Shown: piece by piece, positions 53,872 to 61,580 of the stretch
Position numbering within the stretch: position 1 is the first letter of the stretch
How the letters are laid out: every line of letters begins with the position of its first letter
From: Taklimakanibacter albus
Lineage (GTDB): Bacteria > Pseudomonadota > Alphaproteobacteria > Rhizobiales > Aestuariivirgaceae
Direction of reading: 5' to 3'
DNA: 64,000 nt
NCBI RefSeq assembly: GCF_016595235.1
Contig: NZ_JAENHL010000007.1
Span: 1,834,765 to 1,898,764, forward strand
Position numbers and translations under genes: made by a program
The notes under the pieces: generated by a model
What the model was told of the DNA's origin: nothing
Databases searched by the model: none
What the model saw: only the letters and a program-made list of their open reading frames with translations

Positions 53872-55197
53872 TCAGTTTGACGAAGGCCCCATCGCCTGCC
53901 GGCCGATGCTGTGATAGGCGAAAGGCGTCTTGGCGATGTCGGTCGGCGAGTAGAGATTGCGCAGGTCGATCATCACCGCCGCGCGCATCGACTTGGCGAG
54001 CTTGGCCAGATCGAGCCCTCTGAACTCGTTCCATTCCGTGAGCAGGATGACCGCATCGGCGCCTTTGGCGGCCGCATAGGCTGACTTCGCCCATTCCACG
54101 CCCTCAAAGGCTGACACACCATTGGGCTTCACCACCGGGTCATAGGCGACGACCTGAGCTTTCGCGGCGGTGAGCGCCGGAATGAGATCGAGCGCCGGCG
54201 CGTCGCGCATGTCGTCGGTATCCGCTTTGAAGGCAAGCCCCAGCACCGCGATGCGCTTGTCGGCGACCGAGCCGCCCAGCATGCGGGTGACGCGCGTCGA
54301 CAAATCCAGCTTGCGCTTGTCATTGGCCTTCACCACCGCCTCGATGAGGCTGAAGGGGGCGCCCGCCTCGCGCGCCGTGACGGCCAGCGCCTTGGTGTCC
54401 TTCGGGAAGCATGAGCCGCCGAATCCCGGCCCCGGCTGCAGATAGTGATGACCGATGCGCTTGTCATGGCCGATGCCCTTGGCCACCACCGCGATGTCGC
54501 CGCCCACTTCCTCGCACAGATCGGCGAGCTGGTTGATGAAGGCGAGCCGCATCGCCAGATAGCCGTTGGCGGCATATTTGATGAGCTCGGCCGATTCGAA
54601 GTCGGTGAAGATGAGCGGCGCGCCCGTCATGGCGATCGGCTGATAGATCTTGCGCAGGACTTCCTGCGCCCGTTTCTTTTCGGTACCGATGACGACGCGG
54701 TCGGGCTTCAGGAAGTCATCGACCGCCGAGCCTTCGCGCAAAAATTCCGGATTGGCGGCGACATCGAAATCGGCATCGGGCCGTTCCGCCGTGATCTGTG
54801 CCTTGATCTTGCGCGCCGTGCCGACCGGCACCGTGGATTTGGTGATGATGACACTGTAGCCGTCGAGCGCCGCGGCGATCTGGCTTGCCGCCTGATGCAC
54901 ATAAGCGAGATCGGCGGCGTCATCGCCGCGCCTGGTCGGGGTCGAGACCGCGATGAACACCGCCTCGGCCTTCGAGACGGCCGCTTTCAGATCCATGGTG
55001 AAATGGAGCCGGCCGGCCCGCGCATTGTCATGGATGAGCTTGCCGAGCCCCGCCTCGTGGATGGGAACGCGGCCGGCATTGAGCGCCTCGACCTTGGCCG
55101 CGTCATGATCGACGCAGAACACATCGAAGCCGAATTGCGCGAGACACGCGCCTGAGACCAGCCCGACATAACCGGCCCCGATAACAGCTATTTTCAT
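53872..55197 (-). CDS. ugd: UDP-glucose 6-dehydrogenase
   Basis: A 441-residue NAD-dependent enzyme making UDP-glucuronate for polysaccharide synthesis. IAVIGAGYVGLVSGACLAQFG is the N-terminal NAD fold, VSTPTRRGDDAADL and STVPVGTARKI are conserved loops, and FGGSCFPKDTKAL holds the catalytic Cys. GYVGL and the C-terminal FKADTDDMRDAPALDLI complete the family pattern. Converges with the PP2C gene, one base between the stops. Confidence 0.96.
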   Translation of the reverse strand: MKIAVIGAGYVGLVSGACLAQFGFDVFCVDHDAAKVEALNAGRVPIHEAGLGKLIHDNARAGRLHFTMDLKAAVSKAEAVFIAVSTPTRRGDDAADLAYVHQAASQIAAALDGYSVIITKSTVPVGTARKIKAQITAERPDADFDVAANPEFLREGSAVDDFLKPDRVVIGTEKKRAQEVLRKIYQPIAMTGAPLIFTDFESAELIKYAANGYLAMRLAFINQLADLCEEVGGDIAVVAKGIGHDKRIGHHYLQPGPGFGGSCFPKDTKALAVTAREAGAPFSLIEAVVKANDKRKLDLSTRVTRMLGGSVADKRIAVLGLAFKADTDDMRDAPALDLIPALTAAKAQVVAYDPVVKPNGVSAFEGVEWAKSAYAAAKGADAVILLTEWNEFRGLDLAKLAKSMRAAVMIDLRNLYSPTDIAKTPFAYHSIGRQAMGPSSN

Positions 55198-55230
55198 GAC
55201 GGCTGGCTCGCCCTTTTGAGAAGATCAATT

Positions 55231-55246
55231 GCGTTACATGTTACGC
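55231..55246. promoter_or_regulatory. Near-perfect 16-bp palindrome upstream of ugd
   Basis: GCGTTACATGTTACGC has 14 of 16 symmetric positions, 34-49 bases before the ugd start. It shares the ACATGT core with the palindrome at 1906-1915. Position is right for an operator; the regulator is unknown. Confidence 0.4.
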
Positions 55247-55273
55247 TAGAGGAGCTTAAGAAGCTCTGCAAGC

Positions 55274-56407
55274 TCACGCGCGGCCCTTCAAATCGGCCGC
55301 CGCCATGGCGTAACCACCGGCGGCGCCGTCGATGAAATGGAAATGATCCCGCGCGAACGGGTTGGGAACGAAGCAGGTCATCAGGGCCTGGTCCTGACGG
55401 TGCAGGCCATACCGGCAGAGCCCGGCCTGATAAGCCTGCTTGAGGCGCTCGATGAGGCGGGTGATGAGGGCGGGCTCGATATCCACGGTGAGCTTGAGAC
55501 CGTCGTCGAATTTGCGGAAGTCGGTGTTCTGCGCCACGTCGTTCTTATAGACCGCCGCGTCGAAGCGGCCGACCTTCAGGTTTCCTTGAAACACCAGCCA
55601 GCCGGCGAGGCTCTCGGCCAGGATATGAAGCTTGCGCAACAAGGGTGATCCGCGATGCGTGGCGAGCGTCTCATATTTGAGCCCCTTGGGCGGGAAGCCG
55701 AATTTGCGCGGCACCGGCAGGCCGGCCCGGTCCTCGCCATCGATGATGGCGACGATGTCGTCGACGAGCCGGGTGAAGTCCGCGCTGCGCTCCGCCGAGA
55801 CCGGGGTCACGATGAGGGAAATGATCTCGCCATTCTTCGCCGCGATCGGGTCCCAGCGGCAGGACAGGCCGGAGAGATCCGGGCGCGCCCCCGCGGCGGC
55901 GGCCGGCACGCGGTATTTGCCCGCTTTCATCTGTGCTTCCGCCCAACTGGCGCCACCGCCGGCAAACATCGCATAGGTGACTTCGGGGCTGGCGCGGAAC
56001 CGCGCCACCCGCACATCATGGCCGCCTGCCCGGATATCGCGCATCGGCACGATGGCGGCGCGCAGATCGAGATCGAGATCCTCCTTCACCCAGACTTGCG
56101 TGAGCGCCAGCGCCTCGCGCGTCTTGGGCAGAACACTTTCGGGCACCGCCAGGAGCGCGCCATCGCCGCCGAAGACGAACGGAACCTTATGCGCGCCGCC
56201 CAGCGCATTGAGCACCGCCGAGATCACGCTGGCGCCGGCCATGTTGACGGCCTTGTATTCGCCGCGCGCGATCGCCTGCGTCGAGCTCACGATGTCGGCG
56301 GTCGCCAGCGACCAGTCGTCCGGCAAGGGTTGATAATTCGCCGCATCGGCGACGCCGGAGAATTTCTCGAAAGTGGGCAGCGCCGCAAAGAAATCATCAT
56401 GAGTCAT
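55274..56407 (-). CDS. DUF3095 protein, class III cyclase-like fold
   Basis: A 377-residue protein of the DUF3095 family. About residues 30-115 resemble a class III nucleotide-cyclase domain: TADIVSSTQAIARGEYK (metal Asp-Ile motif) and FVFGGDGALLAVPES (GGDG-type metal Asp). The later part (RCGYG-like HRQDQALMTCF and FIDGAAGGYAMAA) is family-specific. Members have been labelled adenylate cyclase by similarity; catalytic activity is not established. No membrane helix or signal peptide. Single gene between ugd and the divergent glycosyltransferase. Confidence 0.8.
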   Translation of the reverse strand: MTHDDFFAALPTFEKFSGVADAANYQPLPDDWSLATADIVSSTQAIARGEYKAVNMAGASVISAVLNALGGAHKVPFVFGGDGALLAVPESVLPKTREALALTQVWVKEDLDLDLRAAIVPMRDIRAGGHDVRVARFRASPEVTYAMFAGGGASWAEAQMKAGKYRVPAAAAGARPDLSGLSCRWDPIAAKNGEIISLIVTPVSAERSADFTRLVDDIVAIIDGEDRAGLPVPRKFGFPPKGLKYETLATHRGSPLLRKLHILAESLAGWLVFQGNLKVGRFDAAVYKNDVAQNTDFRKFDDGLKLTVDIEPALITRLIERLKQAYQAGLCRYGLHRQDQALMTCFVPNPFARDHFHFIDGAAGGYAMAAADLKGRA

Positions 56408-56435
56408 GGCGAAAAGCTAGCATGCTGGGAGGACC

Positions 56436-57575
56436 TTGGCGACCGATCCCCGATTGACGCCCGGACGCGACATCGCCATAGGCAAAGGGGTGAGGATCGC
56501 CTTTTACGCCCCGCTCAAAGCGCCCGACCATCCGGTTCCCTCCGGGGACCGCCAGATGGCGCGGCTGCTCCTGCGGGCGTTGCATCTCGCCGGTTTCGCG
56601 GCCGATGTCGTGAGCACCTTGCGCGCCTTCACACCCGATCCCGAGCCGCAGGCCTTCGCGCCCGTGCGGCAGGCGGCCGATGACGAGAAGGCGCGGCTCA
56701 AGGCGCTTTGGCACGCCGGCGAAAAACCCGATCTGTGGTTCACCTATCATCCTTATTACAAGGCGCCCGATCTTCTGGGTCCCGATCTCGCGCGTCATCT
56801 CGCTATTCCCTATGTCACCGCCGAGGCCTCTTATGCGGGCAAACGCGATCGCCAGGGCTGGGCCGAACGCCAGGCGCTGATCCGCGACGCCATCGGCCTC
56901 GCCAGGCTCAATCTCTGTTTCACCGAGCGCGACCGCGCCGGGCTGGAGAAGGCGGTGCCGGGCGCCCGCCTGGCAGCCCTTCCGCCTTTCATCGATACGC
57001 AGGCTTTCGCCGATGGTTTCGCGAACACCCCGCCGGCGCGCCTGATGACGGTGGCGATGATGCGCAAGGGTGACAAATTCACGAGCTTCACCATGCTCGC
57101 AAGGGCGCTGCCCCTGCTCCTCGATCTGCCGTGGCGGCTCACCGTCATCGGTGATGGTCCCTTGCGCGCCGAGACGATGTCCCTCTTTGCCGGCATTCCG
57201 TCCGGGCGGCTCGACTGGCGCGGCGAGATAGCGCCCGAAAAAGTGCCCGCCGCTCTGGCCGACGGCGGTGTCTACGTCTGGCCGGGTTCGGGTGAAGCCT
57301 ATGGCATTGCCTATCTCGAGGCGCAGGCCGCCGGTCTGCCGGTGGTGGCGCAGGAGACGGCCGGCGTTCCCGCCGTGGTGCGCCATGGCGAGACCGGCAT
57401 CCTGACGCCGGAAGGTGATGTCGAAGCCTATGCATTGGCGATCCGCGCGCTTCTCACCGATGATGCCCGGCGTGCAACCTATGGCCGCGCCGCACGCGCA
57501 TTCGTGCTCGAGGAGCGTTCGCTGACCAACGCGGCGCAACGCCTCGCGGCCCTCCTCGATAAGGCGCGGGCATGA
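56436..57575 (+). CDS. Glycosyltransferase family 4
   Basis: A 379-residue GT-B fold enzyme. RIAFYAPLKAPDHPVPSGDRQMARLL is the acceptor-domain start, VIGDGPLR and the C-terminal nucleotide-sugar site VYVWPGSGEAYGIAYLEAQAAGLPVVAQETAGVPAVV with the EX7E pattern are GT4 hallmarks. The TTG at 56436 has GGGAGG at 4-5 bases and is my choice; an in-frame GTG at 56490 (AAAGGG upstream) is an alternative. Coupled to the next gene by ATGA. Acts on an unknown acceptor, perhaps with ugd products. Confidence 0.88.
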   Translation: MATDPRLTPGRDIAIGKGVRIAFYAPLKAPDHPVPSGDRQMARLLLRALHLAGFAADVVSTLRAFTPDPEPQAFAPVRQAADDEKARLKALWHAGEKPDLWFTYHPYYKAPDLLGPDLARHLAIPYVTAEASYAGKRDRQGWAERQALIRDAIGLARLNLCFTERDRAGLEKAVPGARLAALPPFIDTQAFADGFANTPPARLMTVAMMRKGDKFTSFTMLARALPLLLDLPWRLTVIGDGPLRAETMSLFAGIPSGRLDWRGEIAPEKVPAALADGGVYVWPGSGEAYGIAYLEAQAAGLPVVAQETAGVPAVVRHGETGILTPEGDVEAYALAIRALLTDDARRATYGRAARAFVLEERSLTNAAQRLAALLDKARA

Positions 57576-58339
57576 CTCTCTGGCAGCCGCTCCAGGACGA
57601 GTTGGCGCAGTGGCGCGATGCCGGCCGCAGCGCGTCGCTGTGGCTGCGCGACGACGACGCCATCGCACCGACGCCGGCGCTCGACCGGCTCGCCGATCTC
57701 GCGCGCGGCCATGACGTGCCGGTGGCGCTGGCGATCATTCCGGCCCGCACCGGCCCTGATTTGGCGAGCCGTCTCGCGGCGGAGACGATCATCCACCCGG
57801 TCATCCACGGCTGGTCGCATGCCAATCACGCGCCGGCGCCGGAGAAGAAGCAGGAGCTTGGGCCGCATCGCCCGCGCGCCACCTTGTTGGGCGAGCTGGC
57901 CAACGGCCTGGCGCGTCTGCGCGCGCTCTATGGCGACAGGCTGACGCCGATGCTGGTGCCGCCCTGGAATCGCATCGATCCCTCCTTGCTCGACGATCTG
58001 CCGGAAACCGGCTTCACCGGCCTGTCGGCCTTCGGCCACAAGCTCGCCTCGCGGCCGGGCCTCGCCGTCATCAACACCCATATCGACATCGTCGATTCGC
58101 GCGCCGGCAATCGCTGCCGCGATCACGGCATGCTGATCGCGGGGCTTGTTCAGGAACTGCAGGAAGCGCGCGCCGTGGGCGGCAGCAGGCCGGTCGGCGT
58201 GCTCAGCCACCATCTGGTCAGCGATGACGACGCCTTCCGCTTCCTCGCCGATCTGTTCGCGCTCGCGGCGCAGAGCGGCACAGTCAATTGGAAAAGTCCT
58301 GCTGATCTGCTTCAGAGTGTTGCGCCCAGAAGCATTTGA
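57572..58339 (+). CDS. Polysaccharide deacetylase-like (CE4 fold) protein
   Basis: A 255-residue protein with the divergent CE4 signature: LWLRDDDAIA (Asp pair), IHGWSHANH with the two metal His, and LVPPWNRIDP as the later substrate motif. No signal peptide, so a cytoplasmic deacetylase or a non-enzymatic relative is suggested. Overlap with the glycosyltransferase implies a joint role in modifying a glycan or lipid-linked sugar. Confidence 0.78.
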   Translation: MTLWQPLQDELAQWRDAGRSASLWLRDDDAIAPTPALDRLADLARGHDVPVALAIIPARTGPDLASRLAAETIIHPVIHGWSHANHAPAPEKKQELGPHRPRATLLGELANGLARLRALYGDRLTPMLVPPWNRIDPSLLDDLPETGFTGLSAFGHKLASRPGLAVINTHIDIVDSRAGNRCRDHGMLIAGLVQELQEARAVGGSRPVGVLSHHLVSDDDAFRFLADLFALAAQSGTVNWKSPADLLQSVAPRSI

Positions 58340-58366
58340 TCAGCAAGGCGAAGAATATTCCCTCCC

Positions 58367-58478
58367 CCCTCATGCTGAGGTGGCCGCGAAGCGGCCCTCG
58401 AAGCATCCCTCAGGATAGAATGGGGTTGCGGAGAGTGACCCTTCGAGGCTCGCTGCGCTCGCACCTCAGGGTGAGGAT
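58367..58478. repeat. Long intergenic inverted repeat
   Basis: Outer arms CCCTCATGCTGAGGT (58367-58381) and ACCTCAGGGTGAGG (58463-58476), middle arms CCTCGAAG/CTTCGAGG (58396-58403, 58441-58448), and a small hairpin GGCCGCGAAGCGGCC (58382-58396). This CTGAGGTGGCCGC...CTTCGAGG pattern is a dispersed element in rhizobial genomes. It lies between converging genes and fills most of the 159-base gap. Confidence 0.7.
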
Positions 58479-58498
58479 GATAGGTCGGTGCAAACTGA

Positions 58499-59332
58499 TC
58501 AGAGCTTGATCACCAATCCCTGGCTGGCCACGACGGCGCCGGGGAAAGCTTCCTTCGCCTCGACGCCGATCCTGTCCAGCTCATCGTCGTTGCGCAAAGG
58601 CGAATGATGGAAGATGGCGAGCTGCTTGGCCTTGGCCGCCTTGCACAGGCGCACACCTTCTTCCCAGCTCGAATGCCCGAAGCCGCGATAGCGCGGCATC
58701 TCATGATCGGTGAAGGCCGCGTCATAGATGACGAGATCGGCATGATCGATGAGCTTCATCACATTCTGATCGGGCTTGCCCGGCACATGCTCGGTGTCGG
58801 TGATATAGCAGGCGGACTTGCCCGCGAATTCGACGCGGTAGCCGACCGCGGCATTGGGATGATTGAGGCTCGCGGTGCGCAGCACGATGCCCGCATGGGG
58901 TTTCAGCACATCGCCCGGCTTGAAGTCCTTGTAGTCGACATCGGCGATGAAAATTTCCGGCGCGATCGGGAAGTAGGGCGCCTTCATGATGCCGGAGATC
59001 ATTTCATGCGTTGTCATCACGCCGGCGAGATGGCCCGACCAGATACGGATCTTGTTGCTGCCGCGATAGAACGGCATGAAGAAGGGAATGCCGAAGATAT
59101 GATCCCAATGGCAGTGCGAGAAGAACATGTCGAGACGCTCGACGCCTTCGCGCTCGAGCTCCTGGCCGGCGCGCTTGAGGCCTGACCCGGCGTCGAACAT
59201 CAGAACATGCTCGCCGCAGCGCATCTCGACGCAGGACGAATCACCGCCATAGCGCGAGACTTCCGGTCCCGACACCGGAATGCTGCCTCTGGAGCCCCAG
59301 AATTTTACTGTGAATTCACTCTTTTCTTTCAA
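58499..59332 (-). CDS. MBL-fold hydrolase at the end of the cyclase operon
   Basis: A 277-residue metallo-beta-lactamase-fold protein of the PhnP/RNase Z-like branch. WGSRGSIPVSGPEVSRYGGDSSCVE opens it, FSHCHWDHIFGIPFF is the HxHxDH metal motif, and HPNAAVGYRVEFAGKSACYITDTEH plus DHEMPRYRGFGHSSWEEGV hold further metal ligands. The start is TTG at 59332 with GAGGG about ten bases upstream; 38 bases separate it from the cyclase gene. In this operon a cyclic-nucleotide phosphodiesterase activity is an attractive guess but not shown by the sequence. Confidence 0.85.
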   Translation of the reverse strand: MKEKSEFTVKFWGSRGSIPVSGPEVSRYGGDSSCVEMRCGEHVLMFDAGSGLKRAGQELEREGVERLDMFFSHCHWDHIFGIPFFMPFYRGSNKIRIWSGHLAGVMTTHEMISGIMKAPYFPIAPEIFIADVDYKDFKPGDVLKPHAGIVLRTASLNHPNAAVGYRVEFAGKSACYITDTEHVPGKPDQNVMKLIDHADLVIYDAAFTDHEMPRYRGFGHSSWEEGVRLCKAAKAKQLAIFHHSPLRNDDELDRIGVEAKEAFPGAVVASQGLVIKL

Positions 59333-59370
59333 CGACTTGAACCCTCGCTCAGGCCTTATCGTAGCAGGTT

Positions 59371-61065
59371 CTACGGCTTAGGCGACTCTAAAGCGGGCAA
59401 TTGCGTCGCCCGCTTCACCATGATCACATCGAGCGCCCCGGCCCTCCCCCTGATCTCGATGCTCTGGGTCTCGAGCCCGGCGAATTCCGCTTCCGCCTTG
59501 TCAAGGACCGCCCGCGAAATGATGGCTTGCATGTTGAGCTCCTTGCAGGCGCCCTCCAGCCGGCTCGCCGTATTTACCGTGTCGCCGAGCGCGGTGACGC
59601 CCAGCGCCGCCGAGCCTTTGCCGGCCGCCCCGATACGGCCGAGAATGGCCGTCCCCGAATGAAGCCCGATCCCCATTTCGAGCATGCCGCGCATTTCGTC
59701 ATGCAGGCTTTGATTGAGAGCATCGAGCACACCGCCCATGGCGCGCACCGCGCCCAGCGCTTCCCGGGCCCCGGCTTTGCCGCTCTTGTCCATGCCGAAG
59801 ATCGCCATGATCCCGTCCCCCATGAATTTGTCGACATAGCCCCCGGTATCGATGATGACTTCGCTCATGCGGCCCAGATACTGGTTGAGAAGGAAAACGA
59901 CGTCATAGGAGAGACGTTGCTGCGACAATCTGGTGAAGCCCCTGAGGTCGCAGAACATGACGGTGACCTCCTGCTCCACGCCCCAGAAATATTTATCGAC
60001 GAGTCCATTCACTGTATCGGCCGTCACCGCCGGCAGAAGTGTCGTGATGGTGAGGTCGGTCTCCGGCCGGAATTGGCAGGCGAGACGGACATTGGCGGGG
60101 GCGCCCACCCGTTTCAGCACCTTCTGCTCATTGGCATCGGCCGGGGGCTGATCCGCCGGTCCTTCGATCACGCGGATCCGGCAGGTGGAGCAGCGGGCAC
60201 GTCCGCCACAGACCGAGGCATGCGGTATGTTGTTGAGGCGGCTGATTTCGAGGATGGAAAGACCGCGGCGCGCCGACACGCGTTGCCCGCCCGTATAGGT
60301 GATGGCGATCGTGTGCCGGTAGCGGTCGAGCAATCCGAGGCCAAGGCGCGCCGCCACGATCAAAGCGAGCAATCCCAGATAGCCGTAGAATTCATAGTCG
60401 AGCAGCCCATGCAGGAAGTCGAACTGCTCCTGGCTCATCGGCGGCTGGAAATCCGTCTCATAACGGATGGCGCGCCCGGCCGAGGTGAAGCCGGCAAAAC
60501 CAAGCGTCGGAATCAACGTCGCGAGCACCACCCAAAGCCACTTCAGGCGGCGGTACCAGGGCTTGAATTCCAGCCAGTGATGCAGGCCGATGAGCCCATG
60601 TACCCAGACCAGCGTCATCAGCGACGCCTGCCGCCAGGCCTCGGCCGGCCACATGGCCCACAATGCATAAAAGTAATTGTCATCGACACCGGCATAGATA
60701 TGGGCGCCGCGGGTCGCGGTGACATGGCGGATCAGCAGAAGCGGGATGAGCAGGCCGAAACCGAGTTGCACCCATTCATGCGTGCTGATCTTCAGGCTGC
60801 GGCGCCGGATGAACACCACGATCCCGAGCACGAAGTGGACGAGGAACGAGGTGAGCAGGATGGCCGTGCCGGGAACGCTGCGGGTGACGGCGATGCGCCA
60901 TGAGCGCACCTCCTCCATCGTGTCGATCGACACGAGGCCGACGGCGTGATTGAGGAAATGCGTCGCCGCGAAGGCGAACAGCACAAGCCCCGTCGCCAGC
61001 CGCAGCTGGCGCAGTGTTATACGGAGGGCGGGCCTGTACCGCACGGCAGAATCGGGAGCGGTCAT
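59371..61065 (-). CDS. Membrane-bound class III adenylate/guanylate cyclase with 2Fe-2S ferredoxin domain
   Basis: A 564-residue three-part protein. Residues ~20-245 hold six hydrophobic segments with conserved His (H36, H40, H77, H114, H156, H162/163), like a succinate-dehydrogenase-type diheme b anchor. Residues ~255-345 form a plant-type ferredoxin domain with CGGRARCSTC (C286, C292, C295) and C330. Residues ~365-550 form a class III cyclase: FCDLRGFTRLS (D373), KFMGDGIMAIFG (D417) and LGDTVNTASRLEG. The fusion implies cAMP (or cGMP) output responding to heme or iron-sulfur redox state; a heme-containing CyaC is known in Sinorhizobium. AGGAGG ribosome-binding site; 18 bases after the cNMP-binding gene. 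Confidence 0.9.
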   Translation of the reverse strand: MTAPDSAVRYRPALRITLRQLRLATGLVLFAFAATHFLNHAVGLVSIDTMEEVRSWRIAVTRSVPGTAILLTSFLVHFVLGIVVFIRRRSLKISTHEWVQLGFGLLIPLLLIRHVTATRGAHIYAGVDDNYFYALWAMWPAEAWRQASLMTLVWVHGLIGLHHWLEFKPWYRRLKWLWVVLATLIPTLGFAGFTSAGRAIRYETDFQPPMSQEQFDFLHGLLDYEFYGYLGLLALIVAARLGLGLLDRYRHTIAITYTGGQRVSARRGLSILEISRLNNIPHASVCGGRARCSTCRIRVIEGPADQPPADANEQKVLKRVGAPANVRLACQFRPETDLTITTLLPAVTADTVNGLVDKYFWGVEQEVTVMFCDLRGFTRLSQQRLSYDVVFLLNQYLGRMSEVIIDTGGYVDKFMGDGIMAIFGMDKSGKAGAREALGAVRAMGGVLDALNQSLHDEMRGMLEMGIGLHSGTAILGRIGAAGKGSAALGVTALGDTVNTASRLEGACKELNMQAIISRAVLDKAEAEFAGLETQSIEIRGRAGALDVIMVKRATQLPALESPKP

Positions 61066-61083
61066 CCCGAGCCTCCTGACGCG

Positions 61084-61548
61084 TTAATTTGCCTTTCGCC
61101 GGAGATCGCTGCGCGCTTCGCTGAGCTCGGCGGTCGTGTGGCTCAGGCGATCGGCGAGCACCCGCATGATCTCGACGGCCATTTCCGGAAACTCCGCCAG
61201 CAATCTGAGGAAATGATCCTTGCGGATGCGCAGCGTCTCGAGCGGCGCATTGGCTTTGACGGTTGCGGTGCGCGAAACATCGCAAAGAATGGCGATCTCA
61301 CCGACGATCGAATTGGGCTCGAGTGTCGCCACCTTGATCTCGCCGCTTTGCGAATTGACCAGCACATCGGCCGAGCCCGACAACACCACATAGGCGGCAT
61401 CACCCGGGTCGCCTTGCTTGAACAGCGTCTGGCCCTGGTCGAAGTTGACGCGATCCGACGTGAAGGCCAGAAGCTTGAGCTTGGCCGGCGCGACATTCGA
61501 GAAGAGCGGCACGCGCCGCAACAGCTCCACTTCATCCTTGAGCTGCAT
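61084..61548 (-). CDS. Stand-alone cyclic-nucleotide-binding domain protein
   Basis: A 154-residue protein made of one CAP-type cyclic-nucleotide-binding domain. VNFDQGQTLFKQGDPGDAAYVVLSGSADVLV is the beta barrel, and IVGEIAILCDVSRTATVKA (about 81-99) the phosphate-binding cassette with Glu84 and Arg93 present. LETLRIRKDHFLRLLAEFPEMA follows. There is no helix-turn-helix; the last ~30 residues are a helix suited to protein contact. It should act as a cAMP sensor that relays to a partner, such as the neighbouring ABC-like protein. Lies between that gene and the cyclase. Confidence 0.9.
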   Translation of the reverse strand: MQLKDEVELLRRVPLFSNVAPAKLKLLAFTSDRVNFDQGQTLFKQGDPGDAAYVVLSGSADVLVNSQSGEIKVATLEPNSIVGEIAILCDVSRTATVKANAPLETLRIRKDHFLRLLAEFPEMAVEIMRVLADRLSHTTAELSEARSDLRRKAN

Positions 61549-61580
61549 GTCTCATCACTCCCATTTCCACTCCATCCATA

